Notes: generated by a model from the letters alone, not told the origin. A stretch of 64,000 nt of DNA from Fremontodendron californicum (GCA_030761205.1 JAULJL010000027.1:17424501-17488500), one strand, 5' to 3'; counted from the first letter of the stretch, positions 23,946-37,822 are shown. Translations and numbers: made by a program.

Positions 23946-26900
23946 ATGAATGTGCAGACGCATATGTCAGGAAAGATATCGGGACAGGTACCTAATCAAG
24001 GGGGATTGCCCCAGCAAAATGGGAACCCACTCCAGCCTGCCCAGATGCAGAATTTAGGTGTTGCTGGAGGTGTGGGTGCTGCTGGTGTTGTTGGCACTGG
24101 AGTTCCTCTGCATAATACGTTGAATATGGACCCTGACCTCATGAGAATACGCGAATATATGCGAGGACAGATGTAAGATTTTCTATAAGCAGTAGTATTG
24201 TTTACCTTGTTGTATGAAATGTCTGTATCTGCTGGTTGATTTAGTTTATATTATAGAGCAATTTGAAATAAAGCTGCATTAGATGTTGAGTTAATGCTGT
24301 CTGAATGCTATTTAGTACCAACTGAAGCTTGGTATTTATGTCATTTCATTGTTTTCGTTTCTCTGTGTGTTTGTGAGTGTGGGCATGTACAATTGTACAT
24401 GTTTGTGATTCGTGTGTGCTGCTGGATGCTCAGTTGCATTTTAGTAATATTTTTTGTTATAGATGGTGGCATTTTTTGTTTTTATTTTTGTTATTTTTAT
24501 ACCACTGTAAATTACACCCTTCAGTTTGTTTTTCTACTTCTACAAAATGTGCGTAGAAGTTAGCATACAAAAAATAACTTAGTCGCAGAATCACTTTAGG
24601 ACTTAGGTGTTTATATTTTCACTTAAACTCAGTGATCTATGTTATATTAAGTATAATCGGTAGAATTTTAGTGTGAAGAAAACATTGAAAAAGTGCTTTG
24701 CATTGAAATAGTTGTAAATCTGTTTGTGTAGGATTTTATGAGCCTGTAGATAATGTTGATTCTTCTTGAGATATACATTTATGCATGCATCATTTAATAG
24801 TTGTTTCAACAAATTTAAGGGGCCATTGTCTAGTGCAACGAGGAAGGCTTCTGGTTCAAGTTGTTAGAGGTCTCTCTCTCTCTCTTTCCAAAAGAAAGAA
24901 AAAAGCTAAAGGAGGAAAACCTTGATTGGGCTTTGGTCATTCTTCTTAAGACTCCACATAAGTTGGAGAACATTTACGTAATGATCCATGTGATTTCACA
25001 TTGCTGTGAAGATGAATATTTAAATCATATGCAAAAGAAGATTATTTTTGTCATTGATTTTTATATAATCATTTTTCTAGTTAGTTTCTATAGAGATCAA
25101 TCTACATGTCAAGATTAGGCATTTTCATCTTAGAATTGTTTTGTTATTATATGTGTGTATAGCGTTCATTAATGATAACTAATGCTATTATCAATCTCAT
25201 TTCTGCCAGCACTGAGATTTTGAAATCGCGGCACCAGCATCCTATTACTGAGGCATCAATGATCAAGTTTCGCGATTTTGCGAGACGGTTGGAAGAAGGT
25301 CTATTTAAGATCGCTCATACAAAGGTTAACTATTGTCAAATTACTATGTTTTGGGCACATCTGCATCTTGACAAGTTTTTTACCCTTTTTATTCGTATAG
25401 TTCATTAGTTAACAATATTCTTTCTTCACTTTTTCTCTTTTTTTTATTTATTTATATTTTCTTGATTTTCTTTCACACTATAGAAGCACATTACTTTGCA
25501 TTCTTCTGATGATTTTTTTCCCAATGTGCTACAACCTTCTTTTTTCCCCTATTTTTGATGCTCGAAATTCGTTTTCTAGGAGGACTATACAAATTTGAGT
25601 ACTTTAGGGCAACGCTTACAGATTCTAATAAAGGGTAGCAGAAATGTGCACAACCAACGACAATCGCAGCTTGTTAATTCGGCATCAGCACCAGTTGGTA
25701 CAATGATACCGACCCCGGGTATGTCGCACAGTGGCAATCCTAGCATCATGGTTACATCTTCTATAGATACTTCTATGAGTGCTGCCAATGCAAGCATAGC
25801 TCCTATGTCTGTCAATACAGGAAGCCTGTTGTCAACTGGTGGCATGAATAGTGGTTCCTTCAATAGATCAGAAGGTAAATTTGAGCCTTATCTTTTGATA
25901 TCATATTTAAATCATTTTCTGCTGATGGTAACAGAATGGTACTTTTGTAGGAAATATATCTAATGGGTATCAACAGTCACCTGCAAATTTTCCTATTGCT
26001 TCTGGTGGAATCTCATCAATTGGTGTGCCAAGAATGACTAGCCAAATGATTCCCACTCCTGGATTTAATAGTAATAACAATAACAGTAGCATTAATAATC
26101 AGTCTTCCAATAATGTTGGTGGGCTTTCAACTGTTGAATCAACGATGGTATCTCAGCCGCAGCAGCAAAAGCAACACATTGGTGGTCAAAACAGTCGTAT
26201 TTTGCACACCCTTGGCAGCCAAATGGGCAGTGGCATCAGGTCTGGCTTGCAGCAGAAAACTTTTGGGTTTCCTAATGGGTCCCTAAATGGTGCATTGGGG
26301 ATGATGGGCAACAACATGCAAATTGTTAATGAACTGGGGACTTCTGGGGGATATCAGACTGCCACACCTTTTACTAATTCGCCCAAACCTTTGCAACAAC
26401 ACTTTGATCAACATCAGCGACCCCTGATGCAAGGTAACATCTTGATTTCATTTGTCCGTCTCTTTATTTACTGGTGATAATGAATCTGAATATGTAATTA
26501 TTATTGGGATATACGAGTTGTCTCAAAGAAAGCAATTCTTTTTGTCAGGTGATGGATATGGAATGAACAATGCTGATTCTTTTGGGTCTGGAAGCTTATA
26601 TGGCACTGTAACATCTGTTGGATCAGTGACCAACTCTCAGAATTTGAATCCAGTTAATTTGCAGTCTATGTCCAGAACAAATTCTTCTTTGATAAGCAAT
26701 CAGTCGAATTTACATGGTGTGCAATCGGCTGCCCATCTGAAGCCCCAGTCCTTGGATCATCTTGAAAAGATGAATTTCAAACCTCCAGTTTCTTCGAGAG
26801 ACAATATCCTTCAATCTAATCAACAGCAACAATTTCAGCAGCAGCCCCATCAGTTCCAACAACAGCAGTTTATGCAACAGCAACAGCAACAGCAACGTCA

Positions 26901-29900
26901 GCAGAAGCAGCAAAACCAGCAGCATCAGAATTTGCTGAGCAATAGTGGTTATAGTCAGTCTCCGCTGGTATCTGATATAGGCAGTCAAGTTAAGCATGAA
27001 CCTGGAGTGGAACACCATGACAAGGTTTTACATCAACTAGCTCCTAAACAATTTCAGCTACCTGAATTGCAGAATCAGTTCCAGCTGAACCATGCTGAAG
27101 AGTTCTCTAGTCAGCAGGATATGCGTTCGTCGCTGCCACAAAATTCTCAACAAATGCAACAGATTTTGCATCAACGCCAATTGATTCCAGAGTCTCATAA
27201 TGATTATAAACTTTCAGCTGGAGCACAACCGGAATCAGTTGTGCAGAGTCAGTGGCACCCTCATTCACAAGATCTGGTTCAAATGCCAGGGAATATGTCA
27301 CATGAGCAGCATGTCCAAGAGGATTTCCGCCAGAGAATATCTGCGCAGGATGAAGCTCAACGTAACAATTTATCTGCAGATGCATCTTCTATTAGTCCAA
27401 TGGTTGTTCCTAGAAGCTCATCAGATCCATCAAATTCTAGGGTTGCCATCTCTAGATCTGGAAATGGCAGCCATGATCGGCAGTTTAGAAATCAAGTGAG
27501 GTGGCTTTTGCTTCTGCGCCATGCTCGTAGATGTAAAGCCCCTGAGGGCAAGTGTGATGGCTATTGCTTTACTGTCCGAAAGTTGTTGAGTCATATGGAT
27601 ATATGTCAATCATCTCAATGCTCATATCCTCGTTGCCATCACTCCAAGATATTGATTCGTCATCACAAGACTTGTACAAATCCAGCGTGCCCTGTTTGTG
27701 TTCCTGTTAACAATTATGTACAGGCTCAGAAGGCACGTGCCTGTCTAAACTCTACTTCTGTTTTGCCATCTTTGGATAGTGGGTCTACTACAACATATGA
27801 TAGTGGAGACATTTCAGCTAGAATGACTTCTACAACTGCAGCAATTGATACTTCTGTAGACATACAGCCTTCACTAAAACGCATGAAGATAGAGCATTCT
27901 TCTCAATCTGTCATTGCTGAAAGTGAAGGTCCTGTAATATCAGGTTCTGCTGTTACTGAATCTAGTATATCTCAGGATATCCAGCGCCAAGATTACCAAC
28001 ATGGTGACAGGTGTATGCCAGTTAAACTTGAGCCTATGGAAGTGAGGACGAAAGTCCCAATGAGTTCTGCTAAAGGTAGTCCTGCTATTATTGAGATGAA
28101 AGATGCTGGAGATGACATTTGCAAACAGAAGGCTGATGGGGAACCTATTACATGTGATGAATTTGCTGTTCTACCTAAGCAAGAAAATGGTAAGATTGAG
28201 AAGGAGCCTGACTCAGTTAAACAAGAAAATGCGACACAGTCTTCCGAAAGTGCTGCTGTAACTAAGTCTGGGAAACCGAAAATAAAGGGGGTGTCATTGA
28301 CCGAACTGTTCACCCCCGAGCAAGTTAGGGAGCATATTACAGGTCTCAGACAATGGGTTGGCCAGGTACGCTTCATTGTAGTGTTGTGATTTGTTTGAAG
28401 CATTGTTTTTTTTTTTGTATGTAGATCATTGATAGGTTGTAGGAGGTAATATATGTTCTAGGCTGCTAGCTTACTACTTGACCAGAAAATGGTGTTGGTG
28501 ACAGAACAAAGTGCATTGAGGATAGTTCTTTTCTTTCTTTTTCAGAGTAAAGCAAAGGCTGAAAAGAATCAAGCAATGGAGCACTCAATGAGTGAGAACT
28601 CCTGTCAGTTATGTGCAGTTGAGAAACTTACTTTTGAACCACCACCTATTTATTGTAGCACTTGTGGTGCTCGCATTAAGCGAAATGCAATGTACTACAC
28701 AATGGGAGCTGGTGATACACGACATTACTTTTGTATTCCATGTCATAATGAGGCTCGTGGAGATAGCATTGTTGTCGATGGAACCGCCATTCCAAAAGCA
28801 AGGCTCGAGAAGAAGAAGAATGATGAAGAGACTGAAGAATGGGTATGTACAGTACATACTTTTTGAGTAATTATGTTTCATGATCATCCCCAACAGTTAC
28901 TCTTACATTTTTTTTTTTTGTCTTCAATAAAATTGTGCAGTGGGTTCAATGTGACAAGTGTGAGGCTTGGCAACATCAAATTTGTGCTTTATTTAATGGT
29001 AGAAGGAATGATGGTGGGCAAGCTGAATATACTTGTCCCAATTGCTATATTGCTGAGATTGAAAGAGGAGAGCGCAAGCCTTTACCTCAGAGTGCTGTCC
29101 TTGGGGCCAAAGATTTGCCAAGAACAATCCTTAGTGACCACATAGAGCAGCGATTATTTAGGAGACTGAAACATGAAAGACAAGAGAGAGCAAGGGTTCA
29201 AGGAAAAAGTTATGATGAGGTGATTAATGGATCATGATTTTGTATATGGTGAACCTTTTTCTACTTTTACATTGCTGAAAGACGTTCAGTATTGCTACAA
29301 ATTTGTGCACACACACACAAAAATGAAAAAAAAGGAACAAAAGAAAGAAAGTTAGCTATGTTCAAGTAAGTTTACTTTTTCTAGTTATTTGCTGAAGTAA
29401 CAAAAGCTGTAGAGGTGATATAAGTGGAAGCCTTGTTGCTGGTGATTGAGCATTTTGCTTGGAGATTGTTTGTTGTATAATTAGGAGAACATTGAAAAAC
29501 GGAGTAATTGGATCCTACCTACTTTTATGTTTGAAGGAACCAGATGGCTTTGATTGGTGTTTTGCATTTGCCACCCATTTCTAGCTAGTTATAGGTCACA
29601 TAGCTACAAAGCCACAAAGCTTATTATCCATAGGACGGAGCTTAAACTTTTGATTCCTTTGACTTGGGCCAGTTAACTTTCTTCTATATATGGAATTTCT
29701 TCTTTGTATTACTGTTGATTTCTTTTCCGATCTTTTGAAGTCGCATATTAGTCCTCTCCCGTGGACCTATTGTCATGGACTTCTGCTGCTCTAGGTAATA
29801 AGCTTATTTCTTTTTTCATTGATATTTCCAGGTTCCTGGGGCAGAGGCACTTGTAGTTAGAGTTGTTTCATCAGTTGACAAAAAGTTGGAAGTGAAGCAG

Positions 29901-31382
29901 CGGTTTCTTGAAATTTTTCAAGAAGAGAATTACCCACCAGAATTTCCATATAAATCAAAGGTCTGAAGGATATAGATTAAGTGTAATACATGCTTGTGTG
30001 TGTGTGTGTGTGTTTTTGGATAGATTAAGTGTAATACATGCTTGTATGTTGAAAATGGCACTTAAATTGTAATTATGAAATGCTTACAAGTTATGGTTTT
30101 CTCTTTCAGGTGGTTTTATTGTTTCAGAAGATAGAAGGGGTAGAAGTATGCTTGTTTGGCATGTATGTTCAAGAATTTGGATCAGAATGTGCATTCCCAA
30201 ATCAGCGCCGTGTTTATCTGTCATACCTAGATTCAGTCAAGTATTTCCGGCCTGATGTTAAAGCAGTTACTGGAGAGGCTCTCCGTACATTTGTTTACCA
30301 TGAAATTCTTGTAAGTCCAAACTATTGCTGAATTTTTGCTTAGTTATAATTATTGTCACGATTTTCATTTTACATATAGCATCAGTGATCTATTTAGTTG
30401 AGATCATCGTCTGACATTGGATCCTAAACCTTTATTTTCCAGATTGGATACCTTGAATACTGCAAGAAACGTGGTTTTACAAGTTGCTATATATGGGCTT
30501 GCCCTCCACTAAAGGGTGAAGATTATATCTTGTATTGTCATCCAGAAATTCAAAAAACACCTAAATCAGATAAACTGCGAGAATGGTGAGGCAAATAGTA
30601 GTCAATAATTTTTTTCTTAATTCCTTATTTTGCATTTGAAGTTGTATTTTTTATTAATCCATTATTATGAATCTCCCTGAGATGCGTGATGCTGTTTCAG
30701 GTATTTATCGATGTTAAGGAAAGCTGCCAAGGAAAATGTTGTAGTTGATCTTACTAATTTATACGATTATTTTTTTGTATCCACTGGTGAATGTAAGGCC
30801 AAGGTAACAGCAGCTAGGCTGCCATATTTTGATGGTGATTACTGGCCTGGGGCTGCCGAAGATCTAATTAATCAGCTTCGTCAAGAAGAAGATGGCAGAA
30901 AGCTGAACAAAAAAGGAACAACCAAAAAGACCATAACAAAAAGGGCTTTAAAAGCATCTGGTCAGTCTGATCTCTCTGCTAACGCATCCAAAGATCTGCT
31001 ACTGATGCATAAAGTAATTTCTTTTCTTCCTAATCTTTCAGCCTTTTTCCCTCTATGTTTTGCTCCTGTTTAAAGCTAGTAGACTGTAGATGTGGTAAAT
31101 TACCATTTTTGCTATCTTGGATTTTTCATATCATGACCCAAGGGATTTTAACCGGTTATATTACTTTTTTCCCTCTTTTTTTCTTCACTTCAGCTTGGTG
31201 AGACCATTTGCCCAATGAAGGAGGATTTTATCATGGTTCACTTGCAGCATTGTTGCAGTCATTGTTGTATTCTAATGGTATCTGGAAACCGCTGGGTCTG
31301 CAGCCAGTGCAAAAACTTTCAGATTTGTGATAAGTAAGATTGCTACTCTATTCAGCTGTGTATTATTATCTTGTATAGTTGA

Positions 31383-31429
<47 letters not shown>

Positions 31430-34167
31430 GCGTGTGTGAGAGCATAGAAGTATACCACATGTGATGCTCTAGCAGGCTATGATTTTATCTGTTCGACTAT
31501 ATAAATAGTAATATAATTCTCTAGCACGAGAACCTATAATTTGTCAATTAGATCTATATATTTGAGCGAGGGGGTATGCTCTCTTTCTTACACAGTTAAG
31601 CATCTCTATTATAGTGTTTCTCTTATTTATTTCACAAGTTTGAATTTATGCTAGGGTTCAATATTTTTTCTGCATTTTAGAAACTTTTGAGTGTATTTCT
31701 GATTCTGTCAATTATGATTCCTGTCCAATTTCATATGCAAATCATAAAGAGTTATTAATCTATAGAGGCATGCTAGTTATAAAACCCCTTGGCATTTTTT
31801 TTATTATTGTTACTATTATTTTTCTCAGCCTTTGGCATTATATTCTAGATATGAAACATTAATCACATTGGTTGATGTCAAATAATGGACATTCTTAGTC
31901 CTTTACAGTAATACAAACCATGCATGTTTTTCAATCCTTAATTTTACTATTTTTAGTTGTGGAAGATGCCACGGTTGGTGATGTTGAATGATGGGCTTTC
32001 CCTCTGGTGGACTGGGGGCAGACCTTTTTAGCAAAAAAGAAATCTTCAAATTTGGGAAAAAAGAAAAGAACATATAGGAAGTTACCATTACCTGGTATAA
32101 AAATTTCACCTAGCAGTTGACATGTCAATTCTAATGCTATATTTTTGCTTCTGATGTTTCAGAGCAACCTTTTCTTCTCCCTCATTTTAAATTTCAGTTT
32201 AGTACAATCTTACTTTTGCTTTTAGAGAAAATGAATCTGATCCTTGTGCTCTTAAAAACCTGACTATTTTAAAAGTTTCAGTAATTATAGTGGTAAAAGT
32301 TTCAAGACTCAACTCCCCGTCCCTTTCCCCTGGTTAGAAGCCTGATTGATGCAATTCTTATCTTTGATCCTTTTATCCAATTATTATCTTCGTCTATCTA
32401 TGTTACTCGGACTCGGGTGTGTCAGACACGGGTATGTGTCCGACACGGGTTCTTCAATTTTTTCCAAGATTTCCATGTATTTGGAGGGTCCTTGGAGGAT
32501 CATATCCCCATACCCATGTCCGGATATGCGTCGGATACGGGTGTCGGACACAGGTACTTCAAGAAAAATGAAGAGTCGTAGCAACATAGTCATCTATTGA
32601 CTCTATTCTTATTTCCTCCAACTAGGAGAATGTCTCCTAGATAAAAGGATCTGACGTCTGCTTCTTTGTACTTTCACAGGTGCTATGAAACAGAGCAGAA
32701 ACGTGAAGAAAGAGAGAGACATCCCATCAATCAGAGGGAAAAACATGTATTCTATCCGGTAAGTTTCTCAGAGTACTATAATTTACTTCCAGTGTTTGTC
32801 TGTTGCTGCTTCTCTATGCAGACTTGTCTTTTCTTTTTCTAATTGATTTTTTTTTTTTGGAAAATTGTTATTGTACAGGTTGAAATTACTGATGTACCTA
32901 CTGATACAAAGGATAAAGATGAAATTCTTGAGAGTGAATTCTTTGATACTAGGCAGGCATTTTTGAGTCTTTGTCAAGGGAATCATTATCAGTATGATAC
33001 CCTAAGGCGGGCTAAACATTCCTCGATGATGGTCCTCTACCATCTTCACAATCCAACTGCTCCTGCATTTGTCACGACCTGTAACATATGTCATCTGGAC
33101 ATTGAAACTGGTCAAGGCTGGCGCTGTGAAGTTTGCCCTGATTATGATGTGTGCAATGCATGTTACCAAAAGGATGGGGGCATTGATCATCCTCATAAGT
33201 TAACAAATCATCCATCCTTGGCTGAACGTGATGCACAGAATAAAGAGGCTAGGCAACTACGGGTTCTGCAGGTATTTTTTTAATAATATTATTGAACTTT
33301 GTAATAAAAAAATTGTCTCAACAGTGTGATTCGTTGGGTGTGGTTAATCGGCTAAAGTATTACTATTTTATATATTCAAAGACCAGCAATGGTGTATATC
33401 TGACAATGGCTTGTATCTGGACCCCTTTGTATTCTTTTTTGGGGCTTGTGGTGGAACTAATGACTGGCCTGATAATGTTGGAAGTATGACTAAACAACTC
33501 TCTCTAATTGGATATTTTCATGAGATGCTATTGGCTCTCTGCACTTGAATATTGAAATATGTTAAATGCTAACTTGTATTAAAGTATTTATGTTACCTGA
33601 ATATATTATTTTCCTTTTGATTTGGCAAGTTGATGGTTGGAAAAATGAGTTCATGACTATATGTGTGCAAATATGGCTGATTTTAGATGCGTTCTTCTAA
33701 CATGATTGGTTCTTGATATTTGCAGCTTAGGAAAATGCTTGACCTTTTGGTGCATGCATCACAATGTCGTTCTGCGCATTGCCAATACCCAAATTGTCGG
33801 AAAGTGAAGGGGCTTTTCCGCCATGGCATACAATGCAGAACACGTGCTTCTGGTGGCTGTGTACTTTGTAAGAAAATGTGGTATCTGCTGCAACTTCATG
33901 CACGAGCATGCAAAGAATCTGAATGCCATGTGCCACGTTGCAGGTAACCCTCTTGAAGACAGTCATTTGCTATGCTTCTTTCTATGCTTGTGCCCCTGGG
34001 TTTAATTTAAATCTACTAATAATAATAATGTTAAATTCGTTAATCAATACAGAGATCTTAAGGACCATTTGAGGAGGCTTCAGCAGCAGTCTGATTCGCG
34101 TCGTAGGGCTGCTGTGATGGAGATGATGAGACAGAGAGCTGCAGAGGTGGCTGGTAGTTCTGGGTAA
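23946..34167 (+). CDS. HAC1: p300/CBP-type histone acetyltransferase, HAC1/HAC12 family, 16 coding exons
   Basis: Exons: 23946-24172, 25210-25324, 25580-25874, 25951-26433, 26549-28365, 28546-28842, 28941-29219, 29832-29960, 30110-30310, 30443-30585, 30701-31013, 31194-31333, 32680-32758, 32879-33271, 33726-33943, 34053-34167. They join in frame to 1747 aa (Arabidopsis HAC1 is about 1700). Order: Met/Gln/Asn-rich N-terminus starting MNVQTHMSG; KIX-like segment (about 77-140); polyQ (about 465-500); TAZ1 zinc finger (about 686-760); PHD-type Cys-rich segment with WVQCDKCEAWQHQICALFNG (about 1079); the CBP-type HAT core including GYLEYCKKRGFTSCYIWACP (about 1283); first ZZ finger (about 1450-1490); second ZZ finger with CNICHLDIETGQGWRCEVC (about 1573); TAZ2 (about 1640-1715). 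The enzyme acetylates histone and other lysines as a nuclear transcriptional coactivator. No frameshift or missing zinc ligand was noticed. HAC1 versus HAC12 cannot be decided, as they are Arabidopsis paralogues. Confidence 0.96.
26821..26936 (+). repeat. Coding CAG/CAA (polyglutamine) tract in HAC1 exon 5
   Basis: The exon contains several CAA/CAG runs, the longest encoding seven consecutive Gln residues, interrupted by Phe, His, Lys, Arg and Met codons. It lies in the disordered N-terminal half, upstream of TAZ1. Mixed CAA/CAG codons make it less prone to slippage than a pure repeat. Confidence 0.85.
31384..31440. repeat. (CT)n(CA)n microsatellite in HAC1 intron 12
   Basis: A CT run followed by about 13 CA units and a GTGTGTGAG end. 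Pure dinucleotide composition makes it a likely polymorphic marker; no function is implied. Confidence 0.9.
32398..32589 (+). mobile_element. hAT-like MITE family 1 in HAC1 intron 12
   Basis: A 192-bp copy with ends CTATGTTACTCGGACTCGGG and GAGTCGTAGCAACATAG, same orientation as the copy in the EPL gene. The flanking 8-mers are TCGTCTAT (32390-32397) and TCATCTAT (32590-32597), 7 of 8 identical, which supports an 8-bp TSD. Confidence 0.88.
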
Positions 34168-35768
34168 AAACCAAATTGTAAATATGTTTTGATAAAAAAA
34201 AAAAAAATGCTCCCTTCTACAAAGGGAAGTAGAAAATAGTTTTTTGTGCTGCTTGGAACTAAGCGGCGATGGGGAAAACCACCGGCGGATCTAGAAGCTC
34301 AGAAGGAGATAGGGATACAATTTTAGTAGAAACAGATTGATTGATTGATTAGTGATCGCTTGTTAGGGAACAATTCTTTCATTCATAAACCCGTGACTGA
34401 ATTCCCTACAAAGATCTGCCTTCTGCCAGCAACAGTCGCTAACTATGCCCCAAGTACTGATGTGTGTCAGTCAGTGGTCTGATTTGGTGATTCTTTAATT
34501 TTTATCTTTGTATTCTGTGGAATGCCATCTCCTGGTGGTGGCCACTTTACTATAATCCTTCTAATCTGTCTAAATTGCTTTCTTGCAAAGCAATATGGGA
34601 GGGATTTTAGTTTTTAAAAAAATCTTTTGTTTTCGTCTTTTCGCCCCCCTTTTTCTTTCTCTTTTGTTCCCCCCCCCCCTTCGAACATTGACACTCCCCT
34701 TTTTGCAGAATGGCTTATCTTATTTAAAGATGGAAAAATAAGTAGAATTGGAGAACTTCAGGCAGCAATTCATTTTTAATCGATACTGTGAAATTATTAT
34801 GTTTATAAATATATATATAGAGTTCAATGAAGGTCTATTTTAATTCTTACTCTTTCTTTGATGCTATTGATTTTTTACTTTTATGTAATTTTGATGCAAA
34901 TTCAGTTTGTCTTCTTTCAAGTGAATCAGCTCACATAATATCTCAATTTTGACATGACTTGAGTGATGTTTGTTTAGAGGGAGATGAATCGTTTTGGAAA
35001 TTGGCTGCTGCTGCTTATTCTTTAGATAAAATTATTTAACTAAGGTTTTATCTGTTTTGGAGAAAAAAAAACACATTTGATAATCGTTTGTTGTACAAAA
35101 AAAAAAAAAAAAAATTATTTAATTTAAAAGGTGGTTTGATATTCGAATCTCAATCTTTTATTCTCGGATTATATCCTCCGTTGTTGTACCCAAAAAGAAT
35201 GCATATAATAAGCTGTAAATTCATAGAAAAGTTATGGTTTTAAAGCACATATTCATTGGATTATATATACTGCCGAATGAACCAAGTGCTTGAAGACTCT
35301 TTTTATTTAACCCTGCTAAATTGAAGAAACAGAATTGATAGCAACAAGGAGCTAAACATTAACCATAATGCTAATCTATGGCCCTGCGGCAGCCTTTTAT
35401 GTCAGAACCTCATTGTACTGTGGCAGCAGCAATAACATTTCCAGCAAAAGCAGTAGCAACCTCACCATTATAGTGTCGGAAGCTGGGGCTGCTGAGGCAC
35501 CCTAAGATTCAGAAACACTGTCCAACATACCCCAAACACTTTGAGGAGAGTGTGCATCCACCAAGGATTGCAAGAAGGAAGGTTGATAGGATCTCAGATG
35601 GTCCAATCCCATGGTAATTTTTATATGGCCAAGATCCAAGACGATATAGGAAACATGGCAAGAATGAGTGGAATTCACTTGGGTCATGTTGCAAGTTATT
35701 CAAGAAAGGTTTAAACATGCAAAATAGGCTTGCATCCAAGTTTGATCCATGTGATTCAAGAACAAAAG
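34168..35768. other. HAC1 3' UTR and intergenic DNA
   Basis: The first 600 bp or so are probably HAC1 3' UTR, with a poly(A) run just after the stop codon and a run of C at about 34669-34679. The polyadenylation site is not certain. Nothing else is recognised up to about 35340. At 35400-35768 there are interrupted frames on both strands next to the LTR-like sequence, possibly a decayed retroelement interior; no domain could be identified. Confidence 0.5.
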
Positions 35769-36600
35769 GTGACACATTAAGAGGGCTTATCTGAGCTTAT
35801 TTTAAATCTTGTAATAATTTAAGCTTTTGGGCCTGACTTATGTAATATGTTCAATAGGCTAAGTGGGGTCTACTTTTATTAAACTTGTTGGACATCCTTT
35901 TTAATTTATTAGGTTTGGGCTTGTGCATATTCAGTACATAATTTAAGTAGTTTTTCTTATTTAGATTAGGACTAACCGAATTTACACTTCTACTGAGATT
36001 GGGAGTGTGCTTTTTTTTTTTTTTTTTTTGATAATTGGGTAAGGGGAGGGGTTGCTTGGGTTTGAACCTAAGACTTCATGCCCTCAAGTCTCTTGGCCAC
36101 TCAGCCAAGAGCTTGTTGGCGATTGGGAGTGTGCTTTGCTGATTATTAAGTCTTGCACTAGGTTAGGAGTCCTTGGTTGACAAGGAATTGCATTTGGGTT
36201 AGAATACAATAAGTTAGCTGATTAGGGTTATTGTAGGGAGGCTATAAATATATGTCTTAGCTGCCTACTTCAATTATCTTTTGATCAATTAAGTTTGATT
36301 TTATTCGGTGAGAGTTTTCTTTTTTAGTCCTTGAAAAAACTTAGAAATTTATCAAAGAAATCTTTTTTAGTCCTTGAAAAAACTTAGAAATTTATCAAAG
36401 AAATCCTTTCTTTGTGGCGTTCTTCCTATCAAACTTAGGTTCTAGAAACAAGTGTTCTTGGGGTTTAGTTAGCTTAGCTAATCTAGATTCTTTGATCCAA
36501 GATTTCTACGGGTTTATGTTGCATCGCCTGAATCTTGGCTTTTTTAAGATTAGGGTATTTTAATTTGTCAAGGGTTCACATCAAAGGTTGAGTCAATAGA
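35769..36600 (+). mobile_element. LTR-like retrotransposon remnant interrupted by a SINE
   Basis: The segment starts near TGACACATTAAGAGGGC. It has a promoter-like GGCTATAAATATATG (TATA box about 36242) followed by leader-like sequence with ATCAATTAAGTTTGATT and TTGCATCGCCTGAATCTTGG (about 36520), words seen in U5 regions of plant gypsy LTRs. A 43-bp direct repeat (about 36319-36361 and 36362-36404) lies in the R-U5-like part. The ends are not defined by TSDs, so limits and family are tentative. Confidence 0.45.
36011..36120 (-). mobile_element. tRNA-derived SINE with 14-bp target-site duplication
   Basis: On the - strand the element starts near GCCAACAAGCTCTTGGC at 36120. It contains an A-box-like TGGCTGAGTGGCC and a B-box GGTTCAAACCC, and ends in a long poly(A) at 36011. 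Both sides carry GATTGGGAGTGTGC (35997-36010 and 36121-36134), a perfect 14-bp duplication typical of LINE-driven insertion. A-box, B-box, A-tail and TSD together make the call strong. The body is only about 90 bp plus tail, short for a plant SINE. Confidence 0.9.
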
Positions 36601-36710
36601 GGTGGTGAAAGCTTTACTGGAAAAGCTCCTCTTAATTTCTAAGGATCCGTCTCATTTTGCTACCCCAAGCCCCTAAAGAACCATTGGAATTTCCTGGCTG
36701 CAATACACAT

Positions 36711-36780
36711 GACATGACCATATCCGTGTTGGACACATATTCGTATCCGACACTCACATCTAAATTCATATCACAGAACT
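36711..36780 (-). mobile_element. Fragment of hAT-like MITE family 1
   Basis: The block GTGTTGGACACATATTCGTATC followed by CGACACTCACATC matches the right-hand part of the copies at 43065 and 43874. Termini and TSD are lost. Confidence 0.55.
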
Positions 36781-37790
36781 CTATGTGCTTTACGTCAAGT
36801 GATTCTCCATTATTCAACCAGAGATTTGAATGTATGCTCTTTAAACTATATATTTCCAAGCAAAATGTAGCCAAAACAAGTATGTCAGAGTTCCCTATAT
36901 AATATCTTCAAAGCCTTGATAATGGTTTGATTAAAGCAAACAAAGAAGAAGCTGGTGACACAAATGGAGACTTCCCGCTAAGTCGATGATCATCTTGCCT
37001 TGGCTCATCTCCTTACTGTTCTCCTTCAGTTTCTTCATCTTTATTAGCTTCTTTCTCTGCATCATCCACCATCTGCTCAACCGACCAAATATGTGGACAA
37101 TTAGAGTTAAGAAGAAGAAGAACTAATCATAAATGTATCATAAATAACTGAGGACACTGCTCACAAGTACAGCTGACAATTTCGGACACGACACGGATAA
37201 ATGAATGTGTCAAAAATTATATCGATATATAATACTTTGAATACGATTAGAAATAAAAAAATAAAATGAACACGACACGAAATCATAGATTGTCAGATCT
37301 ACTCACAAGCTCGAAGTTCTCAATGCTAAAACAGGTTCACTGAAGTAGGCATTTTGCTTTTTAAGAATTAAAGTCTAGATAAAGCAACTCCAGCAGATAT
37401 TGCTTGAGGAATCAGTACTGCAAGTTTTAATGTGCCAAATAAGAACTGAGAAAGTCCCTTGCAATGAAGAACATTACTCATACATGTGCAGTTAAAGCTC
37501 ATTATACAACTTCTAAAACTCGTATTCCTAGTCGGCATCAATAAATTTTCAAAGATGTAGAACTAAATTCTGCAGTTCAAGTAATCTATAACGACGATTA
37601 AGCATCAAACCTAAAACCAATTGATAATAGATGAAAAAGTTCAACTTGAATATAAGATCATAGACAATCCAAGATTTAACCGATTTGGGGCCCACCTTGT
37701 GTAGGCGGAGACAGATCGGAAGGGGTAACAAGTAGGAATAACATACAAGAACAATAGAACAGAACCTGAGCTTTAATATCATGTTAAGCA

Positions 37791-37822
<32 letters not shown>

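Noticed and set aside
24294..24563. 89-codon open frame with many Cys, Phe and Val residues
   Set aside because: It lies wholly in HAC1 intron 1 and has low-complexity composition; the coding exons on both sides join in frame without it.
26710..27018. 102-codon Leu-rich frame on the - strand
   Set aside because: It is the antisense of the CAG/CAA polyglutamine tract of HAC1.
32346..32600. Open frames on both strands with SDTG/VSDT peptides
   Set aside because: These are translations of the family-1 MITE in HAC1 intron 12; the same peptides recur at 43007-43270 and 43815-44060.
36061..36120. Possible tRNA gene (A- and B-box)
   Set aside because: There is no complete cloverleaf, and the poly(A) tail and 14-bp TSD identify a tRNA-derived SINE.
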